DNA of 64,000 bases from Oscillibacter valericigenes (GCF_021531435.1 NZ_JAFBIS010000009.1:47862-111861), one strand, 5' to 3'. Shown: positions 48,974-58,956, counted from the stretch's first letter. Program-made: numbers and translations. Notes: generated from the sequence alone by a model not told the origin.

Positions 48974-49384
48974 ATGACCCAAATCGCAACTGTTGAACGC
49001 ATCATCGATACAGACCACGCGGAGATCTCGGTGCCCCGGAAATCCGCCTGCGGACACGATTGTGAGGAGTGCGCCGGCTGCGGCGTCAGCGGCGCGGCTG
49101 TTCACGCCAAGGCCGCCAATCCCATTGGCGCGCTTCCTGGCCAGAAGGTGGTCGTGGAAAGCAGCACACAGAAAATGCTGGGCATTGTGGCCTTTGTCTA
49201 TTTGATCCCTGTAGCGCTGTTTCTGGCCGGCTATCTGCTGGCAGCCCTTGTGACAGTCAGTGTGGCTGTTCAATACACGATCGCGATTGCGGCTTTTCTG
49301 GCCGGCATTGGCTTCGCGGTCCTGTATGACCGCCGCTTGAAGGCAAGAGGTGGGATCTCTTTTACCATTGTGAAGCTGTTCTGA
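48974..49384 (+). CDS. RseC/MucC-like SoxR-reducing protein
   Basis: A 136-residue membrane protein with a Cys cluster at residues 26-36 (CGHDCEECAGC) and two following helices (about 68-90 and 95-120). It fits the RseC/MucC (PF04246) family, small iron-sulfur-type membrane proteins linked in proteobacteria to RsxC/Rnf electron transfer and SoxR reduction. Here no rnf genes lie adjacent, so its partner is uncertain. It follows cdaR by 17 bases with GGAGAGAC upstream, and DUF5685 starts three bases after it. Confidence 0.85.
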   Translation: MTQIATVERIIDTDHAEISVPRKSACGHDCEECAGCGVSGAAVHAKAANPIGALPGQKVVVESSTQKMLGIVAFVYLIPVALFLAGYLLAALVTVSVAVQYTIAIAAFLAGIGFAVLYDRRLKARGGISFTIVKLF

Positions 49385-49387
49385 GAC

Positions 49388-50293
49388 ATGTTCGGCTATG
49401 TGAGACCGCCGCTCCAGGCGCTGCCCCAGGAGGAGAAAGAGCGGTTTCGCCGGATGTACTGCGGACTGTGCCACGCGCTGGGCCGGCAGTACGGCCAGGC
49501 GGCCCGCTTTATTCTGAACTATGATTTCACCTATCTTGCGATCCTGCTCTCCGAGCCGGAGGAGGGGCCCGTTTCCAGCGCCCGCTGTTATGCAAGCCCT
49601 GTTCATCGGCGGGCGTATCTGGAACCGACCGCCGCTATGGAGCTGGCCGCGGATGAGAGCGTGATCCTGGCCTATTGGCAGCTGCGGGACGGCGTGGCAG
49701 ACCACGACTGGTTCCACGGCGCCAAGTACCGTGCAGCCTCGGCGGTGCTGGAATCCGCCTACCAGAAGGCAGCGGCCAAGCGCCCCGGTTTTGACGAGGC
49801 GGTGCGGACGCAGCTCAGCCGTCTTTCCGAATTGGAAGCGCAGCGGTGTTCCTCCATGGACCAGGCGGCGGACGCCTTCGCGGTGCTGCTGGGCAGCGCC
49901 GCCGGGGAGGTGGACGACCCTGTCCGCCGCAGGGTGCTGGAGCAGCTGCTGTATCACCTTGGCCGCTGGGTCTACCTAGTGGACGCGGCGGACGATTTGA
50001 AGCAGGACGCGGCGGTGGGCAGCTACAATCCCGTGGCCCTGCGGTTTGGCCTGACAGACGGCGCATGGACGGCGGAGGCCCGCCGGGAATTTGCCCTCTC
50101 GCTGGACCACTCCATCCGCATGATGGCCACCGCGTTTGAACTTTGGGATTTCGGCGTTTGGACGCCGGTTCTGGAAAAGACGATTTATCAAGGACTCTTC
50201 CAGGTTGGCAAAGCTGTTCTGGACGGAACGTTCCGCAAAAGCTGCCGGGAAGATGAGAGAAAGAAACTCAAGAAGGTCGAGGAAAGCAAATGA
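49388..50293 (+). CDS. DUF5685 family protein
   Basis: A 301-residue, mostly helical cytoplasmic protein matching DUF5685: FGYVRPPLQ at the start, the conserved CxxC in [15 protein letters not shown] (Cys25, Cys28) and [20 protein letters not shown] (about 197-215), whose Asp pair resembles isoprenoid-synthase-like helices. Two further Cys in SARCYASP and the C-terminal SCRED are present. Function unknown. The DnaJ gene overlaps its end by four bases, so the pair forms a module; the J-protein may help fold or assemble this product. Confidence 0.85.
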   Translation: MFGYVRPPLQALPQEEKERFRRMYCGLCHALGRQYGQAARFILNYDFTYLAILLSEPEEGPVSSARCYASPVHRRAYLEPTAAMELAADESVILAYWQLRDGVADHDWFHGAKYRAASAVLESAYQKAAAKRPGFDEAVRTQLSRLSELEAQRCSSMDQAADAFAVLLGSAAGEVDDPVRRRVLEQLLYHLGRWVYLVDAADDLKQDAAVGSYNPVALRFGLTDGAWTAEARREFALSLDHSIRMMATAFELWDFGVWTPVLEKTIYQGLFQVGKAVLDGTFRKSCREDERKKLKKVEESK

Positions 50294-50931
50294 ACGATCC
50301 CTATCAAATTCTTGGTGTGCCGGAGACCGCTACTGACGAGGAGGTCAAGCGGGCCTACCGGGAACTGGCACGGAAGTACCACCCGGATAACTACCATGAT
50401 AATCCCCTGGCCGATCTGGCGCAGGAGAAGATGAAAGAGATCAATGCCGCCTACGAGGAAATCACCAAAATGCGCAGCGGCGGACGCTCCGGAGGGACTT
50501 CCGGCGGATATGGGAACTACCGGGGCAGCACCGGCGGATATCAGCAGCAGTACAGCAGCCAGTCCTCCTCCGGGAGTTCTGTGCTCCAGCAGGTGCGTAT
50601 CGCCATCAACACCGGCAATATCAGCCGTGCGGAGGCGCTGTTGGCAAATTACAGTGACCACAACGCCGAGTGGAATTTCCTGCGGGGCGCCGTCTGCTAC
50701 CGGCGGGGCTGGATGGACGAAGCGAAGCGGTACTATCAGACCGCCTGCCAGATGGATCCCGGCAATACCGAGTACCGTCAGGCACTGGAGTTTATGGAGC
50801 GCGGCACGCAGTCGGCCTACCGGCCCGATAACGGGCAGTTCGGCACGGAGATGTGCGGCGGCAACCCCTGCCTGCCCCTGTGTTGCCTGTGGACGCTCTG
50901 CAACGGCGGCGGGTACTGTTTCTTCTGCTGA
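50290..50931 (+). CDS. J-domain protein with Cys-rich C-terminus
   Basis: A 213-residue protein. The J domain covers residues 1-60: [21 protein letters not shown], then the HPD signature in [13 protein letters not shown] Ser/Gly/Tyr-rich linker follows (70-110), then a helical TPR-like segment (LAAI-type helices around [20 protein letters not shown] and [21 protein letters not shown]). The last 20 residues are Cys-rich, [21 protein letters not shown] domains stimulate DnaK; here the client is probably the DUF5685 protein, judged from the four-base overlap. This is not the chaperone DnaJ proper, as it lacks the zinc domain. Confidence 0.9.
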   Translation: MNDPYQILGVPETATDEEVKRAYRELARKYHPDNYHDNPLADLAQEKMKEINAAYEEITKMRSGGRSGGTSGGYGNYRGSTGGYQQQYSSQSSSGSSVLQQVRIAINTGNISRAEALLANYSDHNAEWNFLRGAVCYRRGWMDEAKRYYQTACQMDPGNTEYRQALEFMERGTQSAYRPDNGQFGTEMCGGNPCLPLCCLWTLCNGGGYCFFC

Positions 50932-50950
50932 GAAATAGGAGGAAGTAAAC

Positions 50951-51829
50951 ATGATCAAGAGTATGACCGGCTACGGCCGGGCAAGGGAAGTGCTGAATAA
51001 GCGGGACATCACCGTGGAGGTACGTTCTGTTAACAATCGCTATTTGGACTGCACAGTGAAAATGCCCCGGATGTACGCCTTTGCGGAGGATGTAGTGAAG
51101 CAGCATGTACAGAAGGCTATCTCCCGGGGAAAGGTGGACGTGTTCATCACCGTGGACGCCTCCGCCGCGGACGTGGCGAAAGTCACCGTCAACCGGGAGC
51201 TTGCGGCCCAGTACGCCGCGGCTTTGGGAGAGCTGGCGGAAGTCTGCGGCACCGAACCCCATGTGACGCCGGAGCAGCTGTCCCGCTTTCCGGATGTGCT
51301 GACCGTCACCAAGGCCGATGAGGACCTGGAGACCGTCAGCGCCGACCTGTGCGCCGTATTGGATGAGGCTCTGGCGGCGTATAATACCATGCGGGCCGTG
51401 GAAGGCGCCAAGCTGGCGGAGGACATTGGGAACCGCCTGACCTACATTGAGAACTATACCAGCCAGGTAGAGGAGCGTTCTCCCCAGACCGTAGCGGAGT
51501 ACCGGGCCAAGCTGACCGCCCGGATGCAGGAGGTGCTTCAGAGCACCACCATCGACGAACAGCGCATCCTGACCGAGGCTGCCATCTATGCCGACAAGGT
51601 GGCTGTGGATGAGGAGACTGTCCGCCTGCGGAGCCATGTGGCCCAACTGCGGACCATGCTTGCCTCCGACGAACCCATGGGCCGGAAAATGGACTTCCTC
51701 ATTCAGGAGGTCAACCGGGAGTCCAACACCATCGGCTCCAAGTGCAACGATGTGGCCATCGCCCAGGTGGTCGTTGGCCTGAAAGCCGAAGTGGAGAAGA
51801 TGCGTGAGCAGGTCCAGAATGTGGAGTAA
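50951..51829 (+). CDS. YicC-family endoribonuclease
   Basis: A 292-residue YicC/YloC-family protein: MIKSMTGYGRA at the N-terminus, VRSVNNRYLDCTVKMPRMY, ISRGKVDVFITVD, and the C-terminal DFLIQEVNRESNTIGSKCND typical of the DUF1732 part. E. coli YicC and Bacillus YloC are endoribonucleases acting on small or messenger RNA. AGGAGGAAGTAAAC precedes the ATG. It begins the conserved string yicC-remA-gmk-rpoZ-priA. Confidence 0.95.
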   Translation: MIKSMTGYGRAREVLNKRDITVEVRSVNNRYLDCTVKMPRMYAFAEDVVKQHVQKAISRGKVDVFITVDASAADVAKVTVNRELAAQYAAALGELAEVCGTEPHVTPEQLSRFPDVLTVTKADEDLETVSADLCAVLDEALAAYNTMRAVEGAKLAEDIGNRLTYIENYTSQVEERSPQTVAEYRAKLTARMQEVLQSTTIDEQRILTEAAIYADKVAVDEETVRLRSHVAQLRTMLASDEPMGRKMDFLIQEVNRESNTIGSKCNDVAIAQVVVGLKAEVEKMREQVQNVE

Positions 51830-51832
51830 AGC

Positions 51833-52087
51833 ATGAAGCTCATCAATATCGGATTTGGCAATCTTGTCAGTGAGGAGCGGCTGGTGGCAATCGTCAGCCC
51901 GGATTCCGCGCCCATCAAGCGGATGGTGCAGGAGAGCCGGGAGCGGGGAATGCTCATCGACGCTACTTACGGGCGAAAAACCGCGTCCATTTTTATTATG
52001 GACAGCGATCATGTGATCCTGTCGGCCCTGCCGCCGGAGAAATTCGGCGTCCACAGGGCAGAGGAAGAGGAAAGAGGGACAACATGA
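51833..52087 (+). CDS. remA: RemA/DUF370 family DNA-binding regulator
   Basis: An 84-residue DUF370 protein: [36 protein letters not shown] and [22 protein letters not shown]. Bacillus RemA activates biofilm matrix and osmoprotection genes, and forms ring-like DNA-binding oligomers. Here it lies four bases after yicC and overlaps gmk by four bases, exactly the Bacillus order. Whether it controls matrix genes in this organism cannot be told. Confidence 0.94.
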   Translation: MKLINIGFGNLVSEERLVAIVSPDSAPIKRMVQESRERGMLIDATYGRKTASIFIMDSDHVILSALPPEKFGVHRAEEEERGTT

Positions 52088-52680
52088 AAAAGGGAAAAAC
52101 ATTTATTATTTCCGGCCCCTCCGGCGTCGGAAAAAGCACTGTTTTGAGCGCGCTGCTGGAAAGGCGGCCCAATGTGTACTTCTCCGTTTCCGCTACCACC
52201 CGTGACCCCCGTCCGGGCGAGCTGGATGGTATCCACTACCACTTTATGGATGTGGACTCCTTCCGCAAGTGGATCGCCATGGACCAGTTCCTGGAATATG
52301 CCGAGTATGTTGGAAATTTCTACGGCACGCCGAAGCGGTTTGTGGACGAGGCCATGGAGCAGGGCAAGGATGTCATCCTGGACATTGAGGTCCAGGGCGC
52401 CATTCAGGTCACCAGCAAGCGGCCGGACACCGTGCGCATCTTTATCGCTCCGCCCAGCTGGGCAGAGCTGGAGCGCCGCCTCACGGAACGCGGCACCGAC
52501 AGCAAGGACAAAATTCAAAAGCGTCTTCTGCGGGCCAAAGTGGAGTTCCAGACGGCCCATACCTATGATTATTTCGTCATCAATGACACCGTGGAAAACG
52601 CGGTGAAGGAACTGGACGCTATCATGACGGCAGAGCACTGCAAGCCGAAGGAACGCATGGAAATCATCAACGGCAGATAA
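52084..52680 (+). CDS. gmk: Guanylate kinase
   Basis: A 198-residue GMP kinase. The P-loop is GPSGVGKST near the N-terminus, followed by [33 protein letters not shown] and [13 protein letters not shown]. It converts GMP to GDP. ATGA overlap with remA. The 59 bases after its stop hold no gene and lead to rpoZ. Confidence 0.97.
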   Translation: MKKGKTFIISGPSGVGKSTVLSALLERRPNVYFSVSATTRDPRPGELDGIHYHFMDVDSFRKWIAMDQFLEYAEYVGNFYGTPKRFVDEAMEQGKDVILDIEVQGAIQVTSKRPDTVRIFIAPPSWAELERRLTERGTDSKDKIQKRLLRAKVEFQTAHTYDYFVINDTVENAVKELDAIMTAEHCKPKERMEIINGR

Positions 52681-52739
52681 TACCTTTACGTATTTCAAAA
52701 TAAATTTTTAGCCAAACGGCAGAATGGAAGTAGATCATT

Positions 52740-52952
52740 ATGATGCTGTATCCCGCAATGAATAAACTGACCAGCTATGTTCCCAACCGCTATATGCTGG
52801 TAAATGTAGTGGCCCGCCGGGCCCGCCAGATCGCCGAAAACGCGGAAGAGATCGGTGAACATCTGGATGAGAAGCCGGTGACGATGGCGATCAACGAGGT
52901 GGCCGAGGGCAAGCTGGACGCTACCCGGATGGATCTCACCATCGAGGAATAA
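52740..52952 (+). CDS. rpoZ: RNA polymerase omega subunit
   Basis: A 70-residue RpoZ. MMLYPAMNKLTSYVPNRYML, VNVVARRARQIAENAEE and KPVTMAINEVAEGKLD match omega, in which the VARRAR helix contacts beta-prime. Two adjacent ATG codons occur; 52740 was used, with GGAAG nine bases upstream. Position after gmk and before priA is conserved; coaBC, which lies here in Bacillus, is absent. Confidence 0.95.
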   Translation: MMLYPAMNKLTSYVPNRYMLVNVVARRARQIAENAEEIGEHLDEKPVTMAINEVAEGKLDATRMDLTIEE

Positions 52953-52982
52953 AACGCGCAAACAGCAAAGGAGGGGCGAGGC

Positions 52983-55427
52983 ATGGAGACCGCTGTCATT
53001 GTAAAAGTCGCGGTCAGCGCCGCGCCCTATTCCATTGACAAGCCCTATGACTATCTGGTGCCGCAAGAACTGCTGGAGCAGGCTGTGCCCGGCGTACGGG
53101 TCACGGTGCCCTTTGGCCGGGGCAACCGGGAATCTGAGGGCATCATTCTGGCCCGGGGCAGCGGGGAGAAGCTGCCTGGCCTGAAGCCGGTGAAAGCCCT
53201 GCTGGACCGGGAGCCCGTTCTGGATCAAGACGGCATCTCCCTGGCGCTGTGGATGCGTCAGCGGTATTTCTGCACCATGTTCGAGGCGGTCAAGACCATT
53301 CTACCTGCCGGACTGTGGTATCAGTTCCGGGAGGTCTGGTGTTTGGAGGATGACCAGGAGGGCAGGGAGAAGGCCGGAACCGTCAAGGGCGGCACCACTG
53401 TTTGTGAGGCATTGGCCGCCAACGGCGGACGGTGCGATCTGGAAACGCTGCGAAATCTGTGCGGTGAGAAGGTGCCTGCCGTGCTGAAAGCACTGCAGAA
53501 GGCGGGGCTTGTCCGGTGTGAGACCACCGCGAAGCAGAAGATCAGCGACAGAAAGCGCCGCATGGTGGAGCTGGCCGTCAGCGCCGAGGACGCTTTGGCC
53601 CTGACGGAAGCCCGAAAACGTTCCGCACCGATGCGCTATGAGGTGGTGCGGCTCCTGGCCTCCACAGGCCGGGCCTCCGCTGCCGATATCTGCTATTTTA
53701 CCGGCGCCTCCATGCAGACTTTACGGGGGCTGGAGAAAGCCGGCATCCTGGCCTTTTCGGAAGAAGAGGAACTTCGTGTTCCGGAAATGAAGGATAACGA
53801 ACCTGGGCCGCCTATCGAGCTGAACGAAGAGCAGCAGGCCGCTTTTGAGGCAGTCATGGAACTGACAGCTCATCCTAACGGGGAAGTGGCTCTCCTCCAC
53901 GGCGTCACCGGCAGCGGCAAGACCCAGGTCTATCTGCGTCTGGTGCAGGAGGTTCTGCGGCAGGGCAAGACTGCTATCGTCCTGGTGCCGGAGATCGTGC
54001 TGACTCCTCAGATGATGCGGAAATTTTCCTCCTATTTCGGCGGCGATGTGGCGATGCTCCACAGCTCTCTTCGCATGACAGAGCGGTACGACCAGTGGAA
54101 GCGTATCCGCCGGGGAGAGGTCCGGGTGGTACTGGGTACCCGCTCCGCTATTTTCGCACCCCTGAAAAACCTGGGCCTTATCATCATGGACGAGGAGCAG
54201 GAGGGGAGCTATCAATCGGAAAACCCGCCCCGGTATCACACCCGGGACGTGGCGAAATACCTCTGTGCCAAACACGGCGCCACGCTGCTGCTGGGCTCCG
54301 CCACGCCGACGGTGGAGACCACCTGGGCGGCGGAGGAAGGCGCCTATCATAAGCTGTCGCTGCGCCGCCGGTACAACGAAAGCGCGCTGCCCCAGGTGCT
54401 GGTGGCAGACCTTCGGGAAGAGATCCGGGAGGGAAATTCCGGGCTCATCGGCCATGTGCTCCGGGAGGAACTTGAGAAAAACCTAGCCGCCGGAGAACAG
54501 AGCATTTTGTTTTTGAACCGCCGGGGCAGCAGCCGGTATGTGCTGTGCGGCGAGTGCGGCTATGTGCCGGAATGCCCCCGGTGCAGCGTACCCATGACCT
54601 ACCACTCCGCCAACGGGCGGCTGATGTGCCATTACTGCGGACACTCCCAGCGGGCCTTTGAGACCTGCCCGGAGTGCGGCGGCATTATGAAGCACATTGG
54701 CGCCGGAACGCAGAAAGTGGAAGAAGAGCTTCAGGCGATGTTCCCGGGAACCGGCATCCTGCGGATGGACGCGGACACCGCCGCGGGCAGCCACGAAAAG
54801 CTGCTGGACCGCTTTGAAAAAGAGCGTATTCCGATCCTTCTTGGCACCCAAATGGTGGCCAAGGGATTAGATTTTGAAAATGTGACCCTTGTGGGCGTAC
54901 TATCCGCCGATATTTCCCTGTATGTGGACAACTACCGGGCGGCAGAGCGGACGTTCAGCCTGCTGACTCAGGTGGTCGGCCGGGCCGGACGGGGCAGCAA
55001 GCTGGGCCGGGCCGTTATTCAGACTTATACGCCCGGAAACGATGTCATCCAAAGCGCGGCCCGTCAGGATTACGACAGCTTTTACAAAAGCGAGATCCGA
55101 ATGCGCCGCATGCGGCGGTATCCGCCGTTTGCGGATCTGTTCACGCTCACTGTTTCCGGCACGGAGGAGGGCGCCGTTTTAAGGGCCGCCGCCGGAGTAC
55201 GGGAACAACTGCGAAAGCTGTTCGTTCAAGATAGCGCTGTGGAGGTGTTGGGCCCCGCGCCCGCGCCGGTGCTAAAGCTGAACAACCGGTTCCGTTACCG
55301 CTGCGTGCTGGTGGGGAAGAACGACAAGACCACGCGGGAAAAAATCAGTTGGCTTCTGAAAGACTTTGCCAATGACCGTGCAAACCGCGGATTGAATATA
55401 TTTGCAGACTGTAATACGCTGGAATGA
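52983..55427 (+). CDS. priA: Primosomal protein N' (replication restart helicase)
   Basis: An 814-residue PriA helicase. An N-terminal DNA-binding region (about 1-190) precedes the Walker A GVTGSGKTQVYL (about residue 310), Walker B DEEQEGSYQS and the zinc-binding Cys clusters CGECGYVPECPRC and CHYCG...CPECGG (about 520-570). Helicase motifs IV-VI include GTQMVAKGLDFENVTLVGV and QVVGRAGRG. It restarts stalled replication forks. The Walker B carries Q where Bacillus-type PriA has H; both occur in the family. AAAGGAGG precedes the ATG. Confidence 0.98.
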   Translation: METAVIVKVAVSAAPYSIDKPYDYLVPQELLEQAVPGVRVTVPFGRGNRESEGIILARGSGEKLPGLKPVKALLDREPVLDQDGISLALWMRQRYFCTMFEAVKTILPAGLWYQFREVWCLEDDQEGREKAGTVKGGTTVCEALAANGGRCDLETLRNLCGEKVPAVLKALQKAGLVRCETTAKQKISDRKRRMVELAVSAEDALALTEARKRSAPMRYEVVRLLASTGRASAADICYFTGASMQTLRGLEKAGILAFSEEEELRVPEMKDNEPGPPIELNEEQQAAFEAVMELTAHPNGEVALLHGVTGSGKTQVYLRLVQEVLRQGKTAIVLVPEIVLTPQMMRKFSSYFGGDVAMLHSSLRMTERYDQWKRIRRGEVRVVLGTRSAIFAPLKNLGLIIMDEEQEGSYQSENPPRYHTRDVAKYLCAKHGATLLLGSATPTVETTWAAEEGAYHKLSLRRRYNESALPQVLVADLREEIREGNSGLIGHVLREELEKNLAAGEQSILFLNRRGSSRYVLCGECGYVPECPRCSVPMTYHSANGRLMCHYCGHSQRAFETCPECGGIMKHIGAGTQKVEEELQAMFPGTGILRMDADTAAGSHEKLLDRFEKERIPILLGTQMVAKGLDFENVTLVGVLSADISLYVDNYRAAERTFSLLTQVVGRAGRGSKLGRAVIQTYTPGNDVIQSAARQDYDSFYKSEIRMRRMRRYPPFADLFTLTVSGTEEGAVLRAAAGVREQLRKLFVQDSAVEVLGPAPAPVLKLNNRFRYRCVLVGKNDKTTREKISWLLKDFANDRANRGLNIFADCNTLE

Positions 55428-55445
55428 GCGAGGAGGATAAAAGTA

Positions 55446-55946
55446 ATGGCATTGCGCAAAATTGTAGAGCAGGGCGACGAGTGCCTGACCAAGGTCTGCC
55501 GTCCCGTAACCTCTTTTGACAAGCGGCTCCATGAGCTGCTCGACGACATGACAGAAACGCTGGCCGACGCCAACGGCGCCGGTCTGGCAGCGCCCCAGGT
55601 GGGCGTGCTCCGCCGCCTGTGCATCGTGATGGACGAGGAGTCCGGGGAGTATCTGGAGCTGATCAATCCGGAAATCGTGGCCCAGAGCGGCGAGCAGACC
55701 GGTCTGGAGGGCTGTCTCAGCGTCCCCGGCAAGTGGGGGATCGTCACCCGGCCCGAAAAGGTCCGGGTCCGGGCCCAGGACCGCTTCGGCGATTGGTTCG
55801 AGGCGGAGGGCGAGGGGCTGAACGCCCGCTGCTTCTGCCATGAGCTGGAGCATCTGGACGGCCACCTGTACACCGAGCACATCGACCACTTCCTGTCCGA
55901 CGAAGAGCTGCGGGCGTATCTGGAAGCGGAAGAGAGAGGGGAGTAA
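55446..55946 (+). CDS. def: Peptide deformylase
   Basis: A 166-residue metal-dependent deformylase that removes the formyl group from nascent proteins. The three motifs are GAGLAAPQVG (about 43), EGCLSVPG (about 94, Cys ligand) and HELEHLDG (about 137, two His ligands and catalytic Glu). It precedes fmt, whose product supplies the formyl-Met substrate. Terminates five bases before the fmt ATG. Confidence 0.97.
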   Translation: MALRKIVEQGDECLTKVCRPVTSFDKRLHELLDDMTETLADANGAGLAAPQVGVLRRLCIVMDEESGEYLELINPEIVAQSGEQTGLEGCLSVPGKWGIVTRPEKVRVRAQDRFGDWFEAEGEGLNARCFCHELEHLDGHLYTEHIDHFLSDEELRAYLEAEERGE

Positions 55947-55950
55947 GCCC

Positions 55951-56865
55951 ATGCGCATCCTGTTCATGGGAACGCCGGATTTCGCAGTGGCCTCCCTGAA
56001 GCGTCTGGTGGAAGACGGCCACGACATCTGCGGTGTGTTTACGCAGCCCGATAAACCTAAAAACCGGGGACACAAGCTCACGTTCTCCCCTGTAAAGGAA
56101 TACGCATTGACACAAAATCTCGCTGTTTACCAGCCTCTGAAAATGCGGGACGGCGAGGCAATGAGCTTTGTGGAGTCTCTGGCTCCCGAACTGATCGTGG
56201 TGGCGGCCTACGGCAAGATCCTGCCGGAGGACATTTTGAACTATCCGAAATATGGCTCCATCAACGTCCACTCATCCCTGCTCCCTAAGTACCGGGGCGC
56301 CGCGCCCATCAATTGGGCCATTCTGGACGGTGAAGCCGAAACCGGTGTTTCCATTATGTATATGGCAAAGGAGCTGGATGCCGGCGACGTGATCCTGCAG
56401 AAAACCACAGCCATCGGCGAGGACGAGGACGCGCTGGCGCTGACCACACGCCTGGCGGAGCTGGGCGCGGAAGCGCTGTCCGAGGCGGTGGAGGCTCTGA
56501 AAAACGGTACAGCTGGCCGCACGCCCCAGGACGGAAGCAGACAGACTTATGCGTCCATGCTCTCCAAAGAGATGTCTCCCATTGATTGGGGCCGTTCCGC
56601 CCGTGCTATCAGCTGTCAGGTACGGGGCCTGATCCCCTGGCCCTGCGCTTTCACAGAGCTGGCGGGTCAGCGGTTCAAGGTCTACCGTACCGCTCCCGGC
56701 GGGGAGACGGAGAAAGCCCCGGGCACCATCCTATCCGCCGGAAAAGCGGGCATTGAAGTGGCCTGCGGCGATGGGAAGAGCCTGTATATTACGGAGCTCC
56801 AGGCGGAGGGCGGCAAGCGCATGGCGGCGGCAGCCTATTTGCTGGGCCATCCAATTCAACTCTAA
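55951..56865 (+). CDS. fmt: Methionyl-tRNA formyltransferase
   Basis: A 304-residue enzyme that formylates initiator Met-tRNA using 10-formyl-tetrahydrofolate. It begins RILFMGTPDFAVASLKRLVE; HSSLLPKYRGAAPINWAI (catalytic His and SLLPxxRG motif) and GVSIMYMAKELDAGDVI follow; the C-terminal barrel binds tRNA. ATG 55951 follows GGGGAG at seven bases; the longer frame upstream lies inside def. The def-fmt pair is conserved. Confidence 0.97.
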   Translation: MRILFMGTPDFAVASLKRLVEDGHDICGVFTQPDKPKNRGHKLTFSPVKEYALTQNLAVYQPLKMRDGEAMSFVESLAPELIVVAAYGKILPEDILNYPKYGSINVHSSLLPKYRGAAPINWAILDGEAETGVSIMYMAKELDAGDVILQKTTAIGEDEDALALTTRLAELGAEALSEAVEALKNGTAGRTPQDGSRQTYASMLSKEMSPIDWGRSARAISCQVRGLIPWPCAFTELAGQRFKVYRTAPGGETEKAPGTILSAGKAGIEVACGDGKSLYITELQAEGGKRMAAAAYLLGHPIQL

Positions 56866-56877
56866 GCGAGGGATACT

Positions 56878-57621
56878 ATGCCTGTTGATTCTTATATTTA
56901 CGCGGGGGGCTACGGGACGTTTCTGGCCAACAACATCTATTGCCTCCTGGTGATCCCTGTCTTTTTGCTGTCCCTTTGGGCCCAAATCCAGGTCAGCGGG
57001 AACTTTCGGCGGTACAGCGCCGTCCAAAACCGCAGACGTCTCACCGGCGTCCAGGCGGCGGAGGCCGTTTTACGGGCCCACGGCGTCTATGACGTTGGGA
57101 TCCGGCCCTGCCGGGGAAGCCTGACGGACCACTACGACCCCCGGGACAACACCATCTACCTCTCCGAAGATGTGTTTAACGCACCCACCATCGCGGCGGT
57201 CGGTGTTGCCGCCCATGAAGCAGGCCACGCGGTACAGTACGCGGTGGGATACGGCCCTATCCGTTTGCGGAGCGCCATTATACCCGCTACCCAGTTTGGT
57301 TCCCGGTTTTCTTTCATTCTGCTGCTCCTGGGGATGCTGTTTTACAGCCAGCAGTTGTTCCTAGTAGGCATCCTGCTGTTTTCCCTGACGACTTTTTTCC
57401 AGCTGGTGACCCTGCCGGTGGAGTTTAACGCCTCCCATCGGGCCATTGAAACGCTGGAAGGGCAGATGTTGCTGGATGAAGAGGAGATCGGCGGAGCGAA
57501 AAAGGTCCTGCGGGCGGCGGCGCTGACATATGTGGCGGCATTGCTGATGTCCATTTTGCAGCTGCTGCGCTATGTGCTGATCTTCCTGTCGCGGAACAAC
57601 CGCAGGGGAGGCCGGGAATGA
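56878..57621 (+). CDS. Zinc metallopeptidase (YugP-like membrane protein)
   Basis: A 247-residue membrane metallopeptidase of the PF04298/YugP family. Zinc motif HEAGHAVQYAVGYGPIRLR is at about residues 112-116 (HExxH); hydrophobic segments lie near the N-terminus and at 140-190, and it ends in a hydrophobic segment followed by RRGGRE. Substrate unknown. Located between fmt and rsmB, a position common in Clostridia but not Bacillus. RBS is GCGAGGG; it overlaps rsmB by four bases. Confidence 0.92.
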   Translation: MPVDSYIYAGGYGTFLANNIYCLLVIPVFLLSLWAQIQVSGNFRRYSAVQNRRRLTGVQAAEAVLRAHGVYDVGIRPCRGSLTDHYDPRDNTIYLSEDVFNAPTIAAVGVAAHEAGHAVQYAVGYGPIRLRSAIIPATQFGSRFSFILLLLGMLFYSQQLFLVGILLFSLTTFFQLVTLPVEFNASHRAIETLEGQMLLDEEEIGGAKKVLRAAALTYVAALLMSILQLLRYVLIFLSRNNRRGGRE

Positions 57622-58943
57622 ACCAGTCTGCCCGTGCCACGGCCCTGCGGGTGCTGGTGAGCTGCCGAAATAACGGCGCCTGGGCGGACGCCGCCCTGAA
57701 AGCCCAGATCAGCCGTGACGGGCTGTCCGGCCCGGATGCGGCGCTGTGCAGCCGCATCGTTTACGGCGTCATGCAGAACCGGATGCTGCTGGACTTTTAT
57801 ATCGGCGCCTATTGCACCCAGAAACCGGATCACCTCCAGCCGCCGCTGTTGGAAATTTTGCGCATTGGCGCGTATCAGATCATATACCTGGATAAAATTC
57901 CGGACAGCGCCGCAGTCAACACCTCCGTAGAGCTGGCAAAGCTGGCAAAACGGTGGCAAGCCTCTGGCCTTGTCAACGCTGTTCTCCGTAAGCTTTCCCA
58001 GAATAAAAAGGCGCTGCCGCCTGTCCCTGAACGGGACGATGTGCAGCGGCTTTCCATCCAATACAGCCATCCCAAGTGGTTCGTGAAGCGTCTGGTGAGT
58101 TTGCTGGGCAGGGAGGAAGCGGAACGGTTCCTGGCCTGTGATAATCAAATTGCCCCCATCACGGTCCAGGTCAATCCGTTGAAAACCACTTTGGAAGCGC
58201 TGACAGAGGAACTCCAGCAAGCAGGTATCTCAGTACAGCCTCATAGCTGGGTACCGGACTGCCTGGAACTCTCCGGCACTGGTGATTTGGCCGCTCTGCC
58301 GTCTTTTCGGGAGGGAAAATTTCTGGTTCAAGACCCCGCCGCCCGGCTAGTGTCCCTCATTGCGGGCATCCGCCCCGGTCAAAAGGTACTGGATGTATGC
58401 GCCGCCCCCGGCGGCAAATCCCTCAGTGCGGCTTTTGCCATGGCCGGGAACGGCTCGATCGTGGCCTGTGACCTCCACGAAAATAAGCTCAAGCGTATTC
58501 AGGAGAGTGCTGACCGCCTCGGTGTGAACATCATCACCACCCAGGCTGCGGACGGCCGGGTGTTCCGGCCAGAGTGGGAAGCAAGCTTTGATACCGTGCT
58601 GGTGGATGCCCCCTGCTCCGGTCTCGGCATCATCCGCAAGAAGCCGGACACCCGGTATAAAAAGGCGGATGATTTGTTTACACTTCCTGTTGTTCAGGCT
58701 GCTATTTTGGACAATGCCGCCCGGTATGTCCGGCCCGGCGGCACGCTGGTCTACTCTACCTGCACCATTCTGCCGGAGGAAAATGAGCAGGTAACAGAGG
58801 CTTTTCTGGCGGAGCATGCGGACTTTGGGCTGGAGCCCTTTGAACTGCCCCTGCCTGTTGGGAAGTCGGACGGCTCCCTGACCCTGTGGCCCCAGCGCCA
58901 TGATACGGACGGCTTTTATATCTGCCGCATGACGCGGCGCTAA
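57618..58943 (+). CDS. rsmB: 16S rRNA m5C967 methyltransferase RsmB
   Basis: A 441-residue RsmB. The N-terminal NusB-like domain (ALRVLVSCRNNGAWADAALK) precedes a Rossmann methyltransferase: LDVCAAPGGKSLSAAFAM (SAM motif I), DTVLVDAPCSGLGIIRKKPD (catalytic-release Cys) and GTLVYSTCTILPEENEQV (nucleophile Cys). It methylates C967 of 16S rRNA. ATGA overlap with the zinc peptidase gene; rlmN follows after 13 bases. Confidence 0.96.
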   Translation: MNQSARATALRVLVSCRNNGAWADAALKAQISRDGLSGPDAALCSRIVYGVMQNRMLLDFYIGAYCTQKPDHLQPPLLEILRIGAYQIIYLDKIPDSAAVNTSVELAKLAKRWQASGLVNAVLRKLSQNKKALPPVPERDDVQRLSIQYSHPKWFVKRLVSLLGREEAERFLACDNQIAPITVQVNPLKTTLEALTEELQQAGISVQPHSWVPDCLELSGTGDLAALPSFREGKFLVQDPAARLVSLIAGIRPGQKVLDVCAAPGGKSLSAAFAMAGNGSIVACDLHENKLKRIQESADRLGVNIITTQAADGRVFRPEWEASFDTVLVDAPCSGLGIIRKKPDTRYKKADDLFTLPVVQAAILDNAARYVRPGGTLVYSTCTILPEENEQVTEAFLAEHADFGLEPFELPLPVGKSDGSLTLWPQRHDTDGFYICRMTRR

Positions 58944-58956
58944 GCAAGAGGATGCT

